Origin: Marasmius tenuissimus | Lineage: Eukaryota; Basidiomycota; Agaricomycetes; Agaricales; Marasmiaceae | Assembly (NCBI GenBank): GCA_029532415.1 | Contig: JAQOTA010000059.1 | Coordinates: 992,001-1,056,000, forward strand | Reading direction: 5' to 3' | Length of the DNA: 64,000 bases | In this document: one piece after another, positions 47,641 to 59,289 of the stretch | Numbering within the stretch: the stretch's first letter is position 1 | Layout: every line of letters begins with the position of its first letter | Position numbers and translations under genes: made by a program | Notes under the pieces: model-generated | What the model saw: only the letters and a program-made list of their open reading frames with translations | What the model was told of the DNA's origin: nothing | The model's database searches: none

Positions 47641-48308
47641 TTTGAATTGATCTTTAAACGCACCTTGCGATTTATTGTACAAGAGGCTCGAGGCACACTG
47701 AAGCAGTTAGCAGCAAAAGATAGGTGGGTGAGAGTTAGGGTTCAAGAGTGAAAAACCCCCGCCGAGTTCAACTTCTTAACTCATTTTTTGACCGGCACGT
47801 GCCACCCAGGGGCTAGGATAATATTATTACCCTGGAGTTTTTTGACCAGTTACAGAGATCGCTCCAGACGGCCCGGACTCAGACTCCCGGCTCCCTGGGT
47901 AGCGTTGCGTAAGTTTGGTCTGGCGCCGGAAACTTACCCGTAACTTACCAGGCCAGCCTGAAGGGGTCTAGTCAGTTACTAGTTACTGGTAACTTTGCCC
48001 GGTCCGGTAGAGGTCTACGGACCCTCTTGATAACTTACCAGTAACTTACGGTAACTTACCTGGTAAGTTTGTAAAATGGTAAGTTTGGTAGGGTTTCTTA
48101 CGCAACACTATCCCTGGGCTCTCTGGTATCCTAGGGTACTGGGACTTCGACGGCGGGACATACATTTAGGTTGTCCTCGTCAGTAATACGCAGACATCTC
48201 CAAGATGCAGAGGTGGCGTGCAATTGTGATACAATCAAAATGAACTTGAAAGCGCTCACATTCGTCACAGTCTGATTGCTCAATCGAAGCTAGTAGTACA
48301 GAATCCCC
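47641..48308. other. Intergenic; holds a hAT MITE
   Basis: The region contains the MITE at 47900-48110. Otherwise no coding content is seen. Confidence 0.5.
47900..48110. mobile_element. hAT-type MITE with 8-bp target duplication
   Basis: The element is 211 bp long. Its ends are TAGCGTTGCGTAAG and, inverted, TAGTGTTGCGTAAG. It is flanked on both sides by the identical octamer TCCCTGGG (47892-47899 and 48111-48118). An 8-bp duplication with TAG/CAG-type ends is typical of hAT elements. The interior is packed with short repeats of TAACTTACC and its complement GGTAAGTT, as expected of subterminal transposase-binding repeats. There is no coding capacity, so it needs a transposase in trans. The perfect target duplication suggests recent insertion. 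Confidence 0.85.
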
Positions 48309-50316
48309 TCAATCCAAATCAGCCCCTGCATAATCCGAAGCACCTTGAGGTGGCGGAAATCTTGAAATCCTCTCCACCAACAACGGTATATTCCCCGTCC
48401 TGGGGAAGCACCCAATCATCAGCACGTTCCCCTCAGTCACTTCCGTCCACCACTTTCGAATGATACCAGAAAACCACTCCGGGGAAGCTATCGGAAGTAT
48501 CTCGAATACGGTTTTCGTGTCGAGGAACCGTACACAATCCTTCGGGTTGGGGATCGAGGGATTATTAAAATCGATGAAAAGGAAGGGGGTCTTGCACTGG
48601 TCCAGGATTTCGTGCTTCCCTCCATCGGACTTGAGGGAAGTGATGTAAGTTCTGAAGAGAGAAAAGATTTCTGGTCCGTGCTGAATGTAGTAGGCGTCAA
48701 TGAATTCGCGTAGCATGCGGAACTCGTAGTCGCTGAAGACAGGAACACCGTCTAGAGGGGAGAGATGTTATGAGATTCGCTGCGCATCTGGAACAAAGAA
48801 CATGTAGGATACTTCTCATAGCCTCTTGCATCCGGGGACAGATACTTCGATGTTGGTGCCAGTCCATCCTCCGACACTCGTATGAGCAGTACGTGGTCGT
48901 CAAGCATGCGGAGCACCTGAGGAATCGCACGTTCCGCTGAACCTGTACACGATCGCACGGGCTGGGCGATTTGAGTGAACACTAAGAGTGGGTACAACGT
49001 TGAAGTGCGATCAGTATCTCGATGTACAGGGATACGTATTACAGCGCACTCACCGAGATATGGTTACCACACAGTAGTCCCAAATCATCCTTCAGCGACT
49101 GACGAAAGGTACGAAACACCATTGCCTTCTCGCTCGCCACGGCCCACCTCTGCATCAAATCCTCTGATTTCCACTTGAGAGTCCCGACAGCGCCCTCAAT
49201 CGCCATGATCTTCCTCTCGGCTCTCGAGAACTTGTGAATGACGGACGAATAGATAAGGAATTTCGAGATTTGATCGAGGATCTTGCACAGCCAATACGTC
49301 AACGACTGGTCCAAGTACACCGGACGCTGTCGTCCAGCCTCGAAGAGGCAAGGGTACGCCTTGAAGATCGCCTTGATAAACCCAGCGTTCATCACCTCCA
49401 CGACCCAAACTGGCTCATCGATGAAAGGCTCCAAATAACCAGCCAGGAGAGTCGCTATATCATGCACCAGCAAACACTCCGGACTCTTCGACGTCGCGCG
49501 AGAGAGGGATTTCCGTTCGGAGAGGAGTTGAGATAGGATGTAGGAGCATAAGGAGACCACGAGTCTTCGGATGCTCATCAGTGACAGCGCAGTACGAGGG
49601 CCGATGAAGTAAGCGACAGGAAGACATCCGACGAATGTCTGGAAACTATTTAACTCTTCCAGTGACATCGTCGTGATACGGAGAGATTCGCGCTGGAGGT
49701 GACGAACGATGAGACGGCCTACTACCTCGTCTTTATCATCGGGGGGCGTTTCGATGTGTGTGGGAACTCTACGTTTGAGGCGATCGGGGGGAGCGTAGTC
49801 GAAGAGTAAAGACGACCATGTTCCCCACGCTGGATGGTTCTCGTCAACGACCTTGCACCAGACCTGGACAAGAAGCGGGAAGAGATGAGGGGAGGTCTGT
49901 GTGATAGCGCTTGCTGTGTTGGAACCTTGAGGGAAGGACATCATCGAGGGGATCAAAGTCAACGTCTGGTTCACCACTTCAACGGCTTGTGGCGTCGATG
50001 GACCATCGCCCGCTGAGACGACCACGTTGAGAAGAAACATAATCCATGGGCCAATAACTGATTTCCACTCCTCTTTGATCGCGAATACCACAGATTCGGA
50101 GGCATTGCGACCGTTGAGGCCTCTCATAGTCGCAGTGAGAGTAGCAATGACCTCCAGAACGACCTCGAGTGTTGACATATAATTAATCAAGCATAAGGCG
50201 GCAGAACTAGGCGGTCTTCCGAGCCTTCTGAGGTGGGCGAGAGCGCCGTTTGCAGACTTGAATCGACGGTTCGCTCGGCGAACAAACGCCCAGTCCACGA
50301 GGTTTTTGCTGTCCAT
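48309..50316 (-). CDS. MYND zinc-finger protein with long helical N-domain, copy 1
   Basis: Three exons (49054-50316, 48813-48981, 48309-48751) give 624 residues. The first 420 residues are a largely helical region without a domain I recognise (FVRRANRRFKSANGALAHLRRLGRPP, LIPSMMSF, VWCKVVDENHPAWGTWSSLL, AYPCLFEAGR). The MYND finger follows across the intron: CGNHIS|C, RCSACLTTTYCSYEC, MDWHQHRSIC. A C-terminal domain of about 150 residues follows (DYEFRMLREFIDAYY, FLFIDFNNPSIPNPKDCVRF). MYND fingers bind proline-rich partner peptides; this architecture is common in Agaricomycetes but uncharacterised. Paralogues lie at 55796 and 59290. Confidence 0.85.
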
Positions 50317-51156
50317 GACTTGAAAGCGCGGACAAAAAAAAATCAGTCACTATCTACACGCAGTAGAGATAAAAGAGCGGCACACACCTGAAGTCTGGAC
50401 GTCAGGGTCGCAATACCTGTGGGCCGTGGCGTGGTCCAACAAGGAGGGGAAAGAGTTGCGACCGTGGGAGAGGGCATCAGAACGTACTTTGACACTCGTT
50501 TCGGGTTTTGCCGACGCTGTACCTCGGTTCAAGCGCTTACCGTTTCGGGCATTTACACCTCAGACGTGCATTTACACCTCAGACGTGCAGCTACCTCCTC
50601 ACCCTCCTAACGCATTGTCCGTGTCAGTCAAAGCCAGTGGGAACGAGAGAATACCGTGACTTGAACACATATGTACGTGGATGTCAAAGGAAATCCTCCA
50701 TCCCGATTCGAAAGAGACATTCACAAGCCACAACTCGAGTATGCTTTATCTACATTCAATTTTGTCAAGTGCATAGTGCAACATATACAATGGGCACGAA
50801 GGGCTGGGGGCGAGCAGACCTTGGTAGAGATAAGTAAAAGAGAAAAAGTCAGGTAAAAAGATGGCAGAACAGCTTTCGCACACGGACAGAGGTGAGTGCA
50901 ATAAGTAAAATAGAGTAGGAGTAAAACTACGAGAGGGGGGTGACAAGGGACGGGAAAGAAAGCATAAGTAGCACAGCAGAGAGGGTTGACGTTGGGTGAC
51001 AAGAGATGAGTTAGTTATAACAGTAATGGTTGGAAGAGATCAGGATAACGGAGGGGAGATGGGGTTGTTGCATGTATGATGTGGGCGAAGCTTGTAAATT
51101 ACGCATGTGGCATACGGCACGAGGGAAGAGGCAGTAGTATTCCCCTGCTATTTCTC
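50317..51156. other. Intergenic, no gene seen
   Basis: A 16-base direct repeat (TTTACACCTCAGACGTGCA, 50550 and 50570) sits in the upstream region of the MYND gene. No exon is supported. Confidence 0.45.
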
Positions 51157-53479
51157 TCAAGCATCAATCCCAGCCTCCGACATCGTCACGTCCCCAAGCA
51201 TACTCATATCCCCTGTCAGTCCGGTGCCTTGTTCGCGATTCGGAGAAAGTGCACCGTTAGGAAGATTTTGTTCGGGTGAGTGGTTTCCGTTTGCTGTAGG
51301 TGCACCGTCTGTGAGAAAGAGGAAGGGTCAGCATAAGTGTAACGCAAGTGAGGAGAGGAAAAGAAGAGAAGACGCAGAGAAGCGGAAAAATGACGGATAG
51401 TGTGTGTCGGTAGTAACGAAACATAGGTGATGAATTCATTTGGGTAAACAGGGCCGCCAGTCGGAGTGGGTGTGGATGAAGAAAGCCGAGAGACGGAGGA
51501 AAACGACCGCAGAAAGAGATGAATTGAAGAAGGGTGATTATAAGAGCACGAACAGGGCCAATTGCTGCCCTGTGAGACTGTAGGGCAACGAACGGCGAGG
51601 CCAAGATCGAGTAATGCAGAGTGTAGGGGCCACATATCCAACAGCGCGACGCTCGCCGGCTAAGGAACGGACAGCGCAAACTACCGCAGGCCGCAAGTCA
51701 AGATAAACGTGGAAAAACGAGCGGAAAGCCGCGTGGAGGAGTAAATGGAGGGTGGTATTGAAGAGTGAAGGCTGAACGTAAAGGCAGAGCCTACACGATG
51801 ACGGCAAAGTTCCAGCCTTCACCGTGCCAGCGAAGCACTGACACCCTCGGACGACGACGAAAAACCAGGAACAAGAGATAAAGGAAAAACGAGACTCAAA
51901 CGGAAAACGAACAAAGGCACTCACTCGCTCCGTTTATCTCCTTCCCGCCCTTTACACCACCTTCCTTCGAGGTCTCGAGAATAACATGCCACCTATCAAT
52001 CAACTTCTTCGCTCTCTCCCTGAACCGGAACTTGTCGTCCTTGGGTACTTGATTGTCTTTCAGAGCAGCAATATGACGCATGACTTTGCCAATTTTGGAG
52101 AACTGGAGGGGAAGGTGGAGGGTAAGTCAGAAAATGACGTTGCAGGGCGACGCAGTGAACGTACTGAGAGATAGAAAACGTCCATCTTGTCGTACGATTC
52201 TATTGTTGTGAAGAGTTGGTCCATTGCAGGCATTTCCTGATTTCGTGGCAGTGGGAGTTAGTTATGGTTCATGCCGTATTGAGAGCGAAACAGGTAAAAA
52301 ATGCGCGTGTGTGAGGGGGTGATGGTAAATCAGATAAGGACAGCCCTTCTGGGGTCATAAGAATATCGCAAAGCAGGAAAATGGCCGAAAAATGTGAAAA
52401 GGGCGGGAAAAGGGCTCACCGATTCCTTTGGTGTGCCTTTGTTGCTGAGGAAAGTCTTTTGCAGTTTATGTCTCCATTCGCGAACCTTGACTGCCTCGGG
52501 ATCTGCTACAAAAAAGGTCAGTCAACTTCAAGAAATCGAAATTTGGGGGTAACGAACCTGAAGTTTCCTCCGCATCGTCCTTCTTGGCCTTCTTTGTTGG
52601 CGGAGGGCTAGCTTTCTTGCTCGTAGGACCTGTAGGATCCTCTTCCTCAGCAGCATCGCCACCCTCATCCTCGCTCTCGACCATAGCTTTGCTTTTTCCG
52701 TTCTTCTTGCCACCTTTCGCCCCGCCCTTCTTCGAAGCAGCACTAGCACTCTCCCCACCTCTCTTCTTTCCGCCCTTTCCTCCCGCAGCAGACGCAGACA
52801 CTGAGTCATCTTTCTTCCTCTTCTTGCTGCCTCCAGCCGCAGCCGAAGACGACGTTGCGCTCTTTTTCCTCTTTTTGCCTCGTGAAGAGTCGTCGTCACT
52901 CCCAGCAAGCTCGTCAACTTCCGGCCGACCTTCCTCTTCCTCCTCCTCGTCGTCATCATCCGCATCTGCGAGGTCATTGTTACGAGATTCCTCCCATTCG
53001 GTCGGGTTGAGTGCAGCGCGGTAGCCAGCGAGAAGCTCTTTGTTGGTTTTGTGTGGCTCGTTAATGTAAGCTTCAATTTCATGCTTTTGGAGTTTCGAGA
53101 TGTCTTTTGGTGTCAGCCAGGCGCTACAACACAGTAAGAAACGGTCAAAAAGTCAGCGTCATGTCAAATCACCCTGTGGCGACGATGAGCGAACGAGCGA
53201 CGACTTACTAATCGCCCGCAGGGAAGAACTGGACCACGTATGTTGAGCTCGCCTTGCCACCTGGCCTTTCACGTCGTACGCTCTGCGGTACGGCCTCTGG
53301 ATCGACAACCTAGGTGGTGTGTATGGTCAGAGCTGATATTCGGGAGGATATAAGAGAAACGCGATGCTCACCCATGCAGGCCATGCAGCGAAACCTCTGA
53401 GTTTGCCCAAGACGACGTCCTTGATCGCATAGGTCGTGGTCTCTGGTGCCACTTTCTTGCTACCCTTTTTCGCCGACAT
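51157..53479 (-). CDS. PWWP-domain chromatin protein with LEDGF/IBD-like helical domain
   Basis: The ATG at 53479 starts MSAKKGSKKVAPETTT, then the PWWP domain: VVLGKLRGFAAWPAWVVDPE, TYVVQFFPAGDYAWL. A long acidic and Lys-rich linker follows (DDDDEEEEEEGRPEVDE, SKKRKKDD, KKGGAKGGKKNGKSKAM). A helical domain across two exons follows: AVKVREWRHKLQKTFL, MPAMDQLFTTIESYD, MRHIAALKDNQVPKDDKFRFRERAKKLIDRW. This resembles the TFIIS-N/integrase-binding-like domain of LEDGF/HDGF proteins. The last exon (51157-51308) is reached through an unusually long intron (51309-51924) and ends MLGDVTMSEAGIDA. It should be nuclear, bind methylated H3K36 nucleosomes via PWWP and recruit partners through the helical domain. 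Confidence 0.85.
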
Positions 53480-55795
53480 CGTGTGCTAGAGCGTCGTATA
53501 TCCAACAAGCAAGTATGAATTCCCGAGTTCGCTGTCAGGAGTAGCCTTTAGACGCGTAATAACAGAGTCTGATAGAAACTGAGAATGTGTTTGAGCAAGT
53601 CCTTTTCGTTGACTGGACTGACTTGGTGGAAAGGGACGGGAGAACGGGATGGACGCCTGTGTCAAAGAGCGATTAAACAAGCAAAAACGAGGTGTCACGT
53701 CTGAGTCACGAGAAGCGTCACACCACGTGGTCATTCCCATGTGGCGTCATGATGGTCCAAGCGCGCAAAACAGCTTTTTGGCGCCGACTATCATGGGCGA
53801 CAACGTCTTCAGCAGCAGTCGTTCTGCATTGCAATCTAGGAGGTTATTCGGACATTCAAAGTGAGTACTCTGCTGCGAATATCTTCAATTCATTCTCGTT
53901 CTCAACCGAGATTATCATCATCAGCCGTTTACTCTTATCCGCAACTGTTGGAATTGCTAAACTTTAAATTCCCTGATACAAGGCTTGGAAGACTCACTAG
54001 CTTGATTATGCTCCATCGATGCTGAATATCCTAAAACCAGATACGGATCTCACGACTCTCACCCAAGTTCATTGTTCACCAGGCCAGGACACTACGATAT
54101 ATCCGAAAAAGACAAACGAGGCTTTGATATCATTGGACCCTTCCCGCGACATGTACAACTTCGCGTTAATTTCCGAAGTTCGAAGGCGTTGTTGACCATC
54201 AATTCGTCCCGGGTAGGACATTCGAACACCATTATTCGCATGGTGAGTCTAAGAAGTCATACTTTTGGCATATCGCTCGCCTGACTAAATAGCGTTGGAT
54301 AACACCTCGGTGCCACTTGTCATTATCTGGAGGGTGCTCTTTGGTATCGACTATTATCTTGCCAATTCTTGCTGCGTTATTCATCGTCTACAGTGGGCTG
54401 CAGCGAGCATGTTCATTCTATTTGTGGGGTAGTCAATGGTGGAACTCGTACCTGCTACTTCAACATCAGGTAAGGTTGTTTCAATTGCACCCACCTTCAT
54501 CGCTACCGTGACACTCATTAAATTCGGCCTAAACCGTACTTCTGGGCATATGCCCTTCTGTCACCGAGGTAGAGAAATCCACTATACTCTACTGGATCGT
54601 TGGTTGTAGGTCGAAGCGTTCGTATCATGTGCTTCTGGTTTGAACTGAACACTACCTTCTGTGCTAACGCAGATGTAAACCCGATCGGTTTCATCGCCGG
54701 AGGTGCCTCAATAGATTGAGAACGGGAGAACCTAAATCACTGCAGCAATCAATAGTGGTACGGACGGGAGGCTTCACGCCACAATCATAGTTCAGTCTTC
54801 TAGTTGATCCCAATCGTTTCATATGTATACGTTGCAGGGCGTCTGACATTTTCCGTCTCTCTAGCGGTGCCTATGCTGCCGTGATTGATCCCCGTACTTC
54901 CGTCACTTTGGCAAGATTGCACGCAGCGTACGCAATTTTGAACATATCCCGATTATCTCGTTTCCTTGTCACGTACACTCTCACTCTCAGTGCGAGTAAC
55001 ATGCGTTTTTGGGGTCATCATCGCGCTCCCGGAAGATCTGTCGCTTTTGCTCCAGAATCCTTTGCCAACTGTGCGTTCAAGCTTTCCCCCCGTACCGGTT
55101 GAAATGCTTTCTAAATCTCGAGCCTAGTGGACGGCTGGCCAAATAGTGTGGTAAAATTTCCCCAAGTATGGGGGACTTCATCAAGGAGTTCATCGGTTCG
55201 CGGTTTCAGTGGCTACGATCAACAAGGAGGCTCCCGAGTTGCTGAATAGCGCAGGAACTCATATTTCGCGCGAATCGAAATCCGAACAGGCGTAGCCACA
55301 AGCAGCACCGTCTACAAGACAACATATATCAACTGCACCGGTGATACTCTCCAAAATTTGACTCGTACTGCAATCACTGTCAGGTAGAGAAGCTTGGCCA
55401 CTCACACGCCACCAGCTCAGCTGACCAGCCACCGGCACATCCCATGACCACAACAAGGATTGACTCCTTCCAAATTTGGAGGATTCAGCTGAAGGGCCTG
55501 CTTAATTTCAGTACTTCGGTAAGCACACCAGAGGGAGAAGTGGGTTCATGGAGCAAAACGATGCCGGAAGAACTTCTTGCACCAGAAGCACAGGGAGAAT
55601 CGTACCTCTCGGCAAATTCCGTGGCTGGTATCAAGAACTGGATGCGAGGTGCCTTCCCACACTTGCAACTCTACCTTTGACGTCTATCACTCGGTATGGC
55701 AAAGCCAGCTCCTTATTATATTTATTCAAATTTCTGAACGGATACTTATAGCATCTCTCCGACGGATTACCCCCTCAACTCCTCGTTGAACCGCT
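53480..55795. other. Intergenic, no gene recognised
   Basis: The left 400 bases are the promoter side of the PWWP gene. From 54000 to 55100 there are hydrophobic frames (near 54330-54470 and 54880-55100) broken by stops, possibly a decayed membrane-protein gene, but I cannot name it. From about 55600 the sequence matches the region upstream of the pseudogene at 59290 (GGCAAATTCCGTGGCTGGTATCAA and TTGCAACTCTACC). Confidence 0.4.
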
Positions 55796-57866
55796 ATGGC
55801 TACGGATCAAGATGGGAATGAGATACAGCTTGATGTGCGGTTCATCGACAAAGCGATCTTTCGATTCAAATCTGCGAAAGCCGCATTGATCCACCTCCGA
55901 AAGCTCGGAAAACCACCTACATCTCAATTTGTTGGCCTATACAACCTCTCTCCTCCCATAGAAGGCGCCTTGGAGGTTGTAGGGGCTCTCGCCGGGTTCG
56001 CTAACGGTCTCGAAGGCTTAACGACCTCACGGTTGACTACATTTCACCTGAAAAAGGAGTGGGCGTCATCGAATATGGCGCTATGGATCGACTTTCTTCT
56101 TCATCACTTCGTCCTCGCCGATGATAGCGAACCCTCTACTCCAGAAGCACTTGATGCCTTAGAGCACATGCTCACCCTAATCCCATGCATGCTGTCCTTC
56201 CCAAGCAAAGACCCCGTCAGGAAAGCTGACATAGCTGCGATCCAGAAGTTGTCGCCCACTCTCCACCCGGTATTTGTGCATACATGGTGTAAAGTTCTCG
56301 AGAAACAGCACCATACTTGGGGCGATTGGTCGCTTCTACTTCGAGATTTTGCAGAGCACGACCTCACAATTCGAATTCTCGACTCATCCCCCCTTAGAAG
56401 GCTGTACCCGCCCGACGAGGTGACGGGTTACGCCATCCTTCGTCATCTACATTTTCTCGCCCCACGTATCCATAAGGTGGAGCCCAGGGAACTCCGGCAT
56501 GCTCGATTTTTCGTCGAAGCTATCTCATTCTGTCATCAGGGTTCCGCAATGCCCATTGAATCACCCACGATTCGCCCATCAGCCCTCTTCGCAATGTCGG
56601 CTCTCATGGTTCAGCTCGTTACTAAGAGGAAAGATCTATCGAACGCTGCGACAGATAGTAAAGAGTGCCAAGTATCGCATGCCATCGCTTGTCAGGCGGC
56701 TTTGTTGGTCGCGATGCTGCTTAGGGAGCCTGCGTGGGTTGAAGAGGTAATCAAAGCTGGGATGCTGAAAGCCGTGGTCAAGGCGTACCCGTGTCTATTT
56801 GAATATGATCGAAGGCCGGAAGTCATGAAACACCCAGAGAAACAATTAGAATTGTGGATGGGCAGAATACTCGAACAGATTGCGAGGTTTCTTTTCTATT
56901 CGTCGGTGTTCCACTTGTACTCGAGGGCATTCCGGAAAATCTCAAGGACGGAGGGGGAAGGCTGGAATGAGATGTTGCAGGCAAAGTCAGAGCCGCTGTA
57001 CAAACGTTGGGCGATGGCGAGGTATAGAGCCTTCATGATCACTGAGATACGGTCATTCATGAAGGCTCGAGCCGCACGGTTTTTATGCAATAACGATGTT
57101 GTACGTCAATTCTTTGTGTTCCCGTCATGTGAAGCTGGAGTCTCATCAACTTCATCCTATCACCAAGTGTCCCAGAATAAATCTGGCGTCTGAAGAGCAA
57201 GGCAAAACTGATACACGATTTTTTCTGTGTAATGCATGCACGACGGTCATGTATTGCTCCCACAAGTGTCAAAAAGTACATTGGAAAGCTAACCATCGAG
57301 CGGAATGCCCATCAAGAACGCGGTTTTTAGCCAGTAAGTACACATTTTCCCCTCTACCAGCTCTTCCTCTCACAATATCACATCCAGCTGCCCCAGCACT
57401 CACGGAATTTGAGTTCCGCGTGATGCATGCCTTTGTCGACGCTTACTTAAAGATGCACTCTGGAGAAATCACGACAATGATCGACTCTTTCATCGAGTCA
57501 CTCAAATCCACCGAAGTGAAAGCGAGATTGGCATCGAAGGACGTTCAATGCATAGTCAAAGGAACCAAACCTCCGATCATTTTCTGTGACTTCTCCTCGC
57601 CGTCACTCCCGGACCCCAAACTTTGTGTCAACATTTACGACCCGGTGACATTCGCACACAACTCTGACCTGTCACAGCGAGGCGCCGCTGAGAGGATTCC
57701 TGATTGGATTGAGCTGTGGCGTACAAAAGTGGATGAAGGGCATGCGTTGATAATTTCCGCTTTTGCGAGGAAGAAAGATTTGGATGCGGTTATAGATCGT
57801 TTCTCTTCGTTTCCGCTGCTCCAGTGGAACCCTGTGTTCGAGGATGAGGAGGATGTGTTGGATTAG
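55796..57866 (+). CDS. MYND zinc-finger protein with long helical N-domain, copy 2
   Basis: Exons 55796-57100, 57168-57333 and 57388-57866 join in frame to 649 residues. The helical region (FIDKAIFRFKSAKAALIHLRKLGKPP, MLTLIPCMLSF, TWCKVLEKQHHTWGDWSLLL, AYPCLFEYDR) aligns with copy 1. The intron after CNNDV brings in the MYND finger: CPRINLA, FFLCNACTTVMYCSHKC, VHWKANHRAEC. The C-terminal domain reads FEFRVMHAFVDAYLK and IIFCDFSSPSLPDPKLCVNIYD and ends EDEEDVLD. The second intron (54 bp, GTAAGT) has no stop and preserves frame, so an unspliced 18-residue insertion is possible. Partners are unknown. Confidence 0.86.
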
Positions 57867-58825
57867 AGCAGGTAAGTACGCTGGTATCGTATACGTCGCG
57901 AATCATGTGTGAATCCTTTACATTCTAGAACTCTGGATAGACAATTACACAGGGATGATCAGAATGCTTACTTGCACAGACGACATGTATTGAGAAGATA
58001 TACTCCATTCACCCAGTGTCTTCATCAGTCGAAGTACGCTCGGTGGTGAAGCGCTCTTTTCAACGATCATAGTACGGTAAAGCAGTCTTGTCGTCCTCAC
58101 AGTTCGATGTAGCGCCTCGGCGATCAACACGATCCTTGTTTTCTATGTCAAGATTTCGGTCCGTTGGGAAGAAAGAGTTTGAACCTGGACCTTGTGGACT
58201 GGGAGTCTTCGTGAGTTTTTGATGGGATTTGCGAGACCTGACTCCAGCGTGACCTTGCATCGATCGTCCATGGGCTCTGGTCCATGGAGCGTTCCGGTCA
58301 TTGTTCTTGTTTTCGTATTGGTCCTTGATATATCTTCCACAACGACACCTCAGATCTTCAGACCAATGACGTGGTGCTGTCGGTGGTCGAGTATATCATT
58401 CACTCAAGATACATGGGAGTAGATTGGTCCACGAGTCATGCTTCCGAGCTCCGGTCAGTTTACGTGAGTCAAAGGTAGGCACATGGCGGTACAGAGACGC
58501 ATAAAACGATGACTATCGAACATACTACGCCCCGGAGCTGAAACTTCGTGTTTTATGATTCTAAATAACTCCTGACAGCGTTACGAGTCCAACATGACTG
58601 GTTCCACCAACGAACGAGTAAGCCGCAGAGTAGAGAGGTACTAGTCTAGACGGATATGGCATACGAAACATCAGAAAGGGAACATTAGCTCGTACGCCAT
58701 CCGCTCATCTGATCTGGCTGACATCCAATCCATGACCTCCCAGCGAAATGGCGAGTAATGCGGAGGCTTCATTTGCAGAGGCTTGACGAGATCTAGCACA
58801 TTTGAAACGAGTTCATGCCGCACAA
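57867..58825. other. Intergenic, no gene seen
   Basis: No exon or motif is supported. Confidence 0.45.
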
Positions 58826-59009
58826 TGATATTGGAAGAAGTTAGAACTGTTGAGGCAGAGGTCCTGCCCACGCAGTGGCAGCATGGGACAGACTAGCTCA
58901 CCTGGAGATAGGCTTAGAGGCAGCAACGAGAGTAGTAAAAGTACTGGTATTGCATGTAGATACAGAGCTACTTATATACTATACAGAGGTGGCTGTAGCT
59001 ACTATAACA
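58826..59009. repeat. Possible solo LTR remnant
   Basis: A stretch beginning TGATATTGGAAGAAGTTAG and ending CTACTATAACA has TG...CA ends and an AT-rich composition with TACTTATATACTATACAG, unlike its surroundings. It resembles a Copia-type LTR in style. No 5-bp target duplication is visible and no second copy occurs in the window, so this is tentative. Confidence 0.35.
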
Positions 59010-59289
59010 GGAGTGACTAGGAATAGCATAGATCATAGTGAAACAATTGAAGCATAGATGTGGCCTGATACAATGGTCCATATATCCAGTAGTCCAGATT
59101 CAACAAGAACCTTTTGAACAGGCTGAGTAGGTTCATGACATCGGCAAACTCCGTGGTATCAAAACCGATTGGGCATGAGCACCTGTTTGTCTTACTCCCA
59201 CAGTTGCAACTCTACCTGCTTCTTCGACGTCGCCATCACTCGTTGCGAGCCTCCAGACTTATCTCCCTTGTATCCATCGTCAACATGCT

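Noticed and set aside
47930..48080. CRISPR-like short repeats (TAACTTACC)
   Set aside because: Spacing is irregular, both orientations occur, and they lie inside a MITE in a eukaryotic genome.
52584..53024. Plus-strand Ser/Phe-rich membrane-like frame
   Set aside because: It is the antisense of the acidic and Lys-rich linker of the PWWP protein.
54072..55102. Several short frames as a membrane-protein gene
   Set aside because: No consistent splice model or family match; at best a decayed gene.
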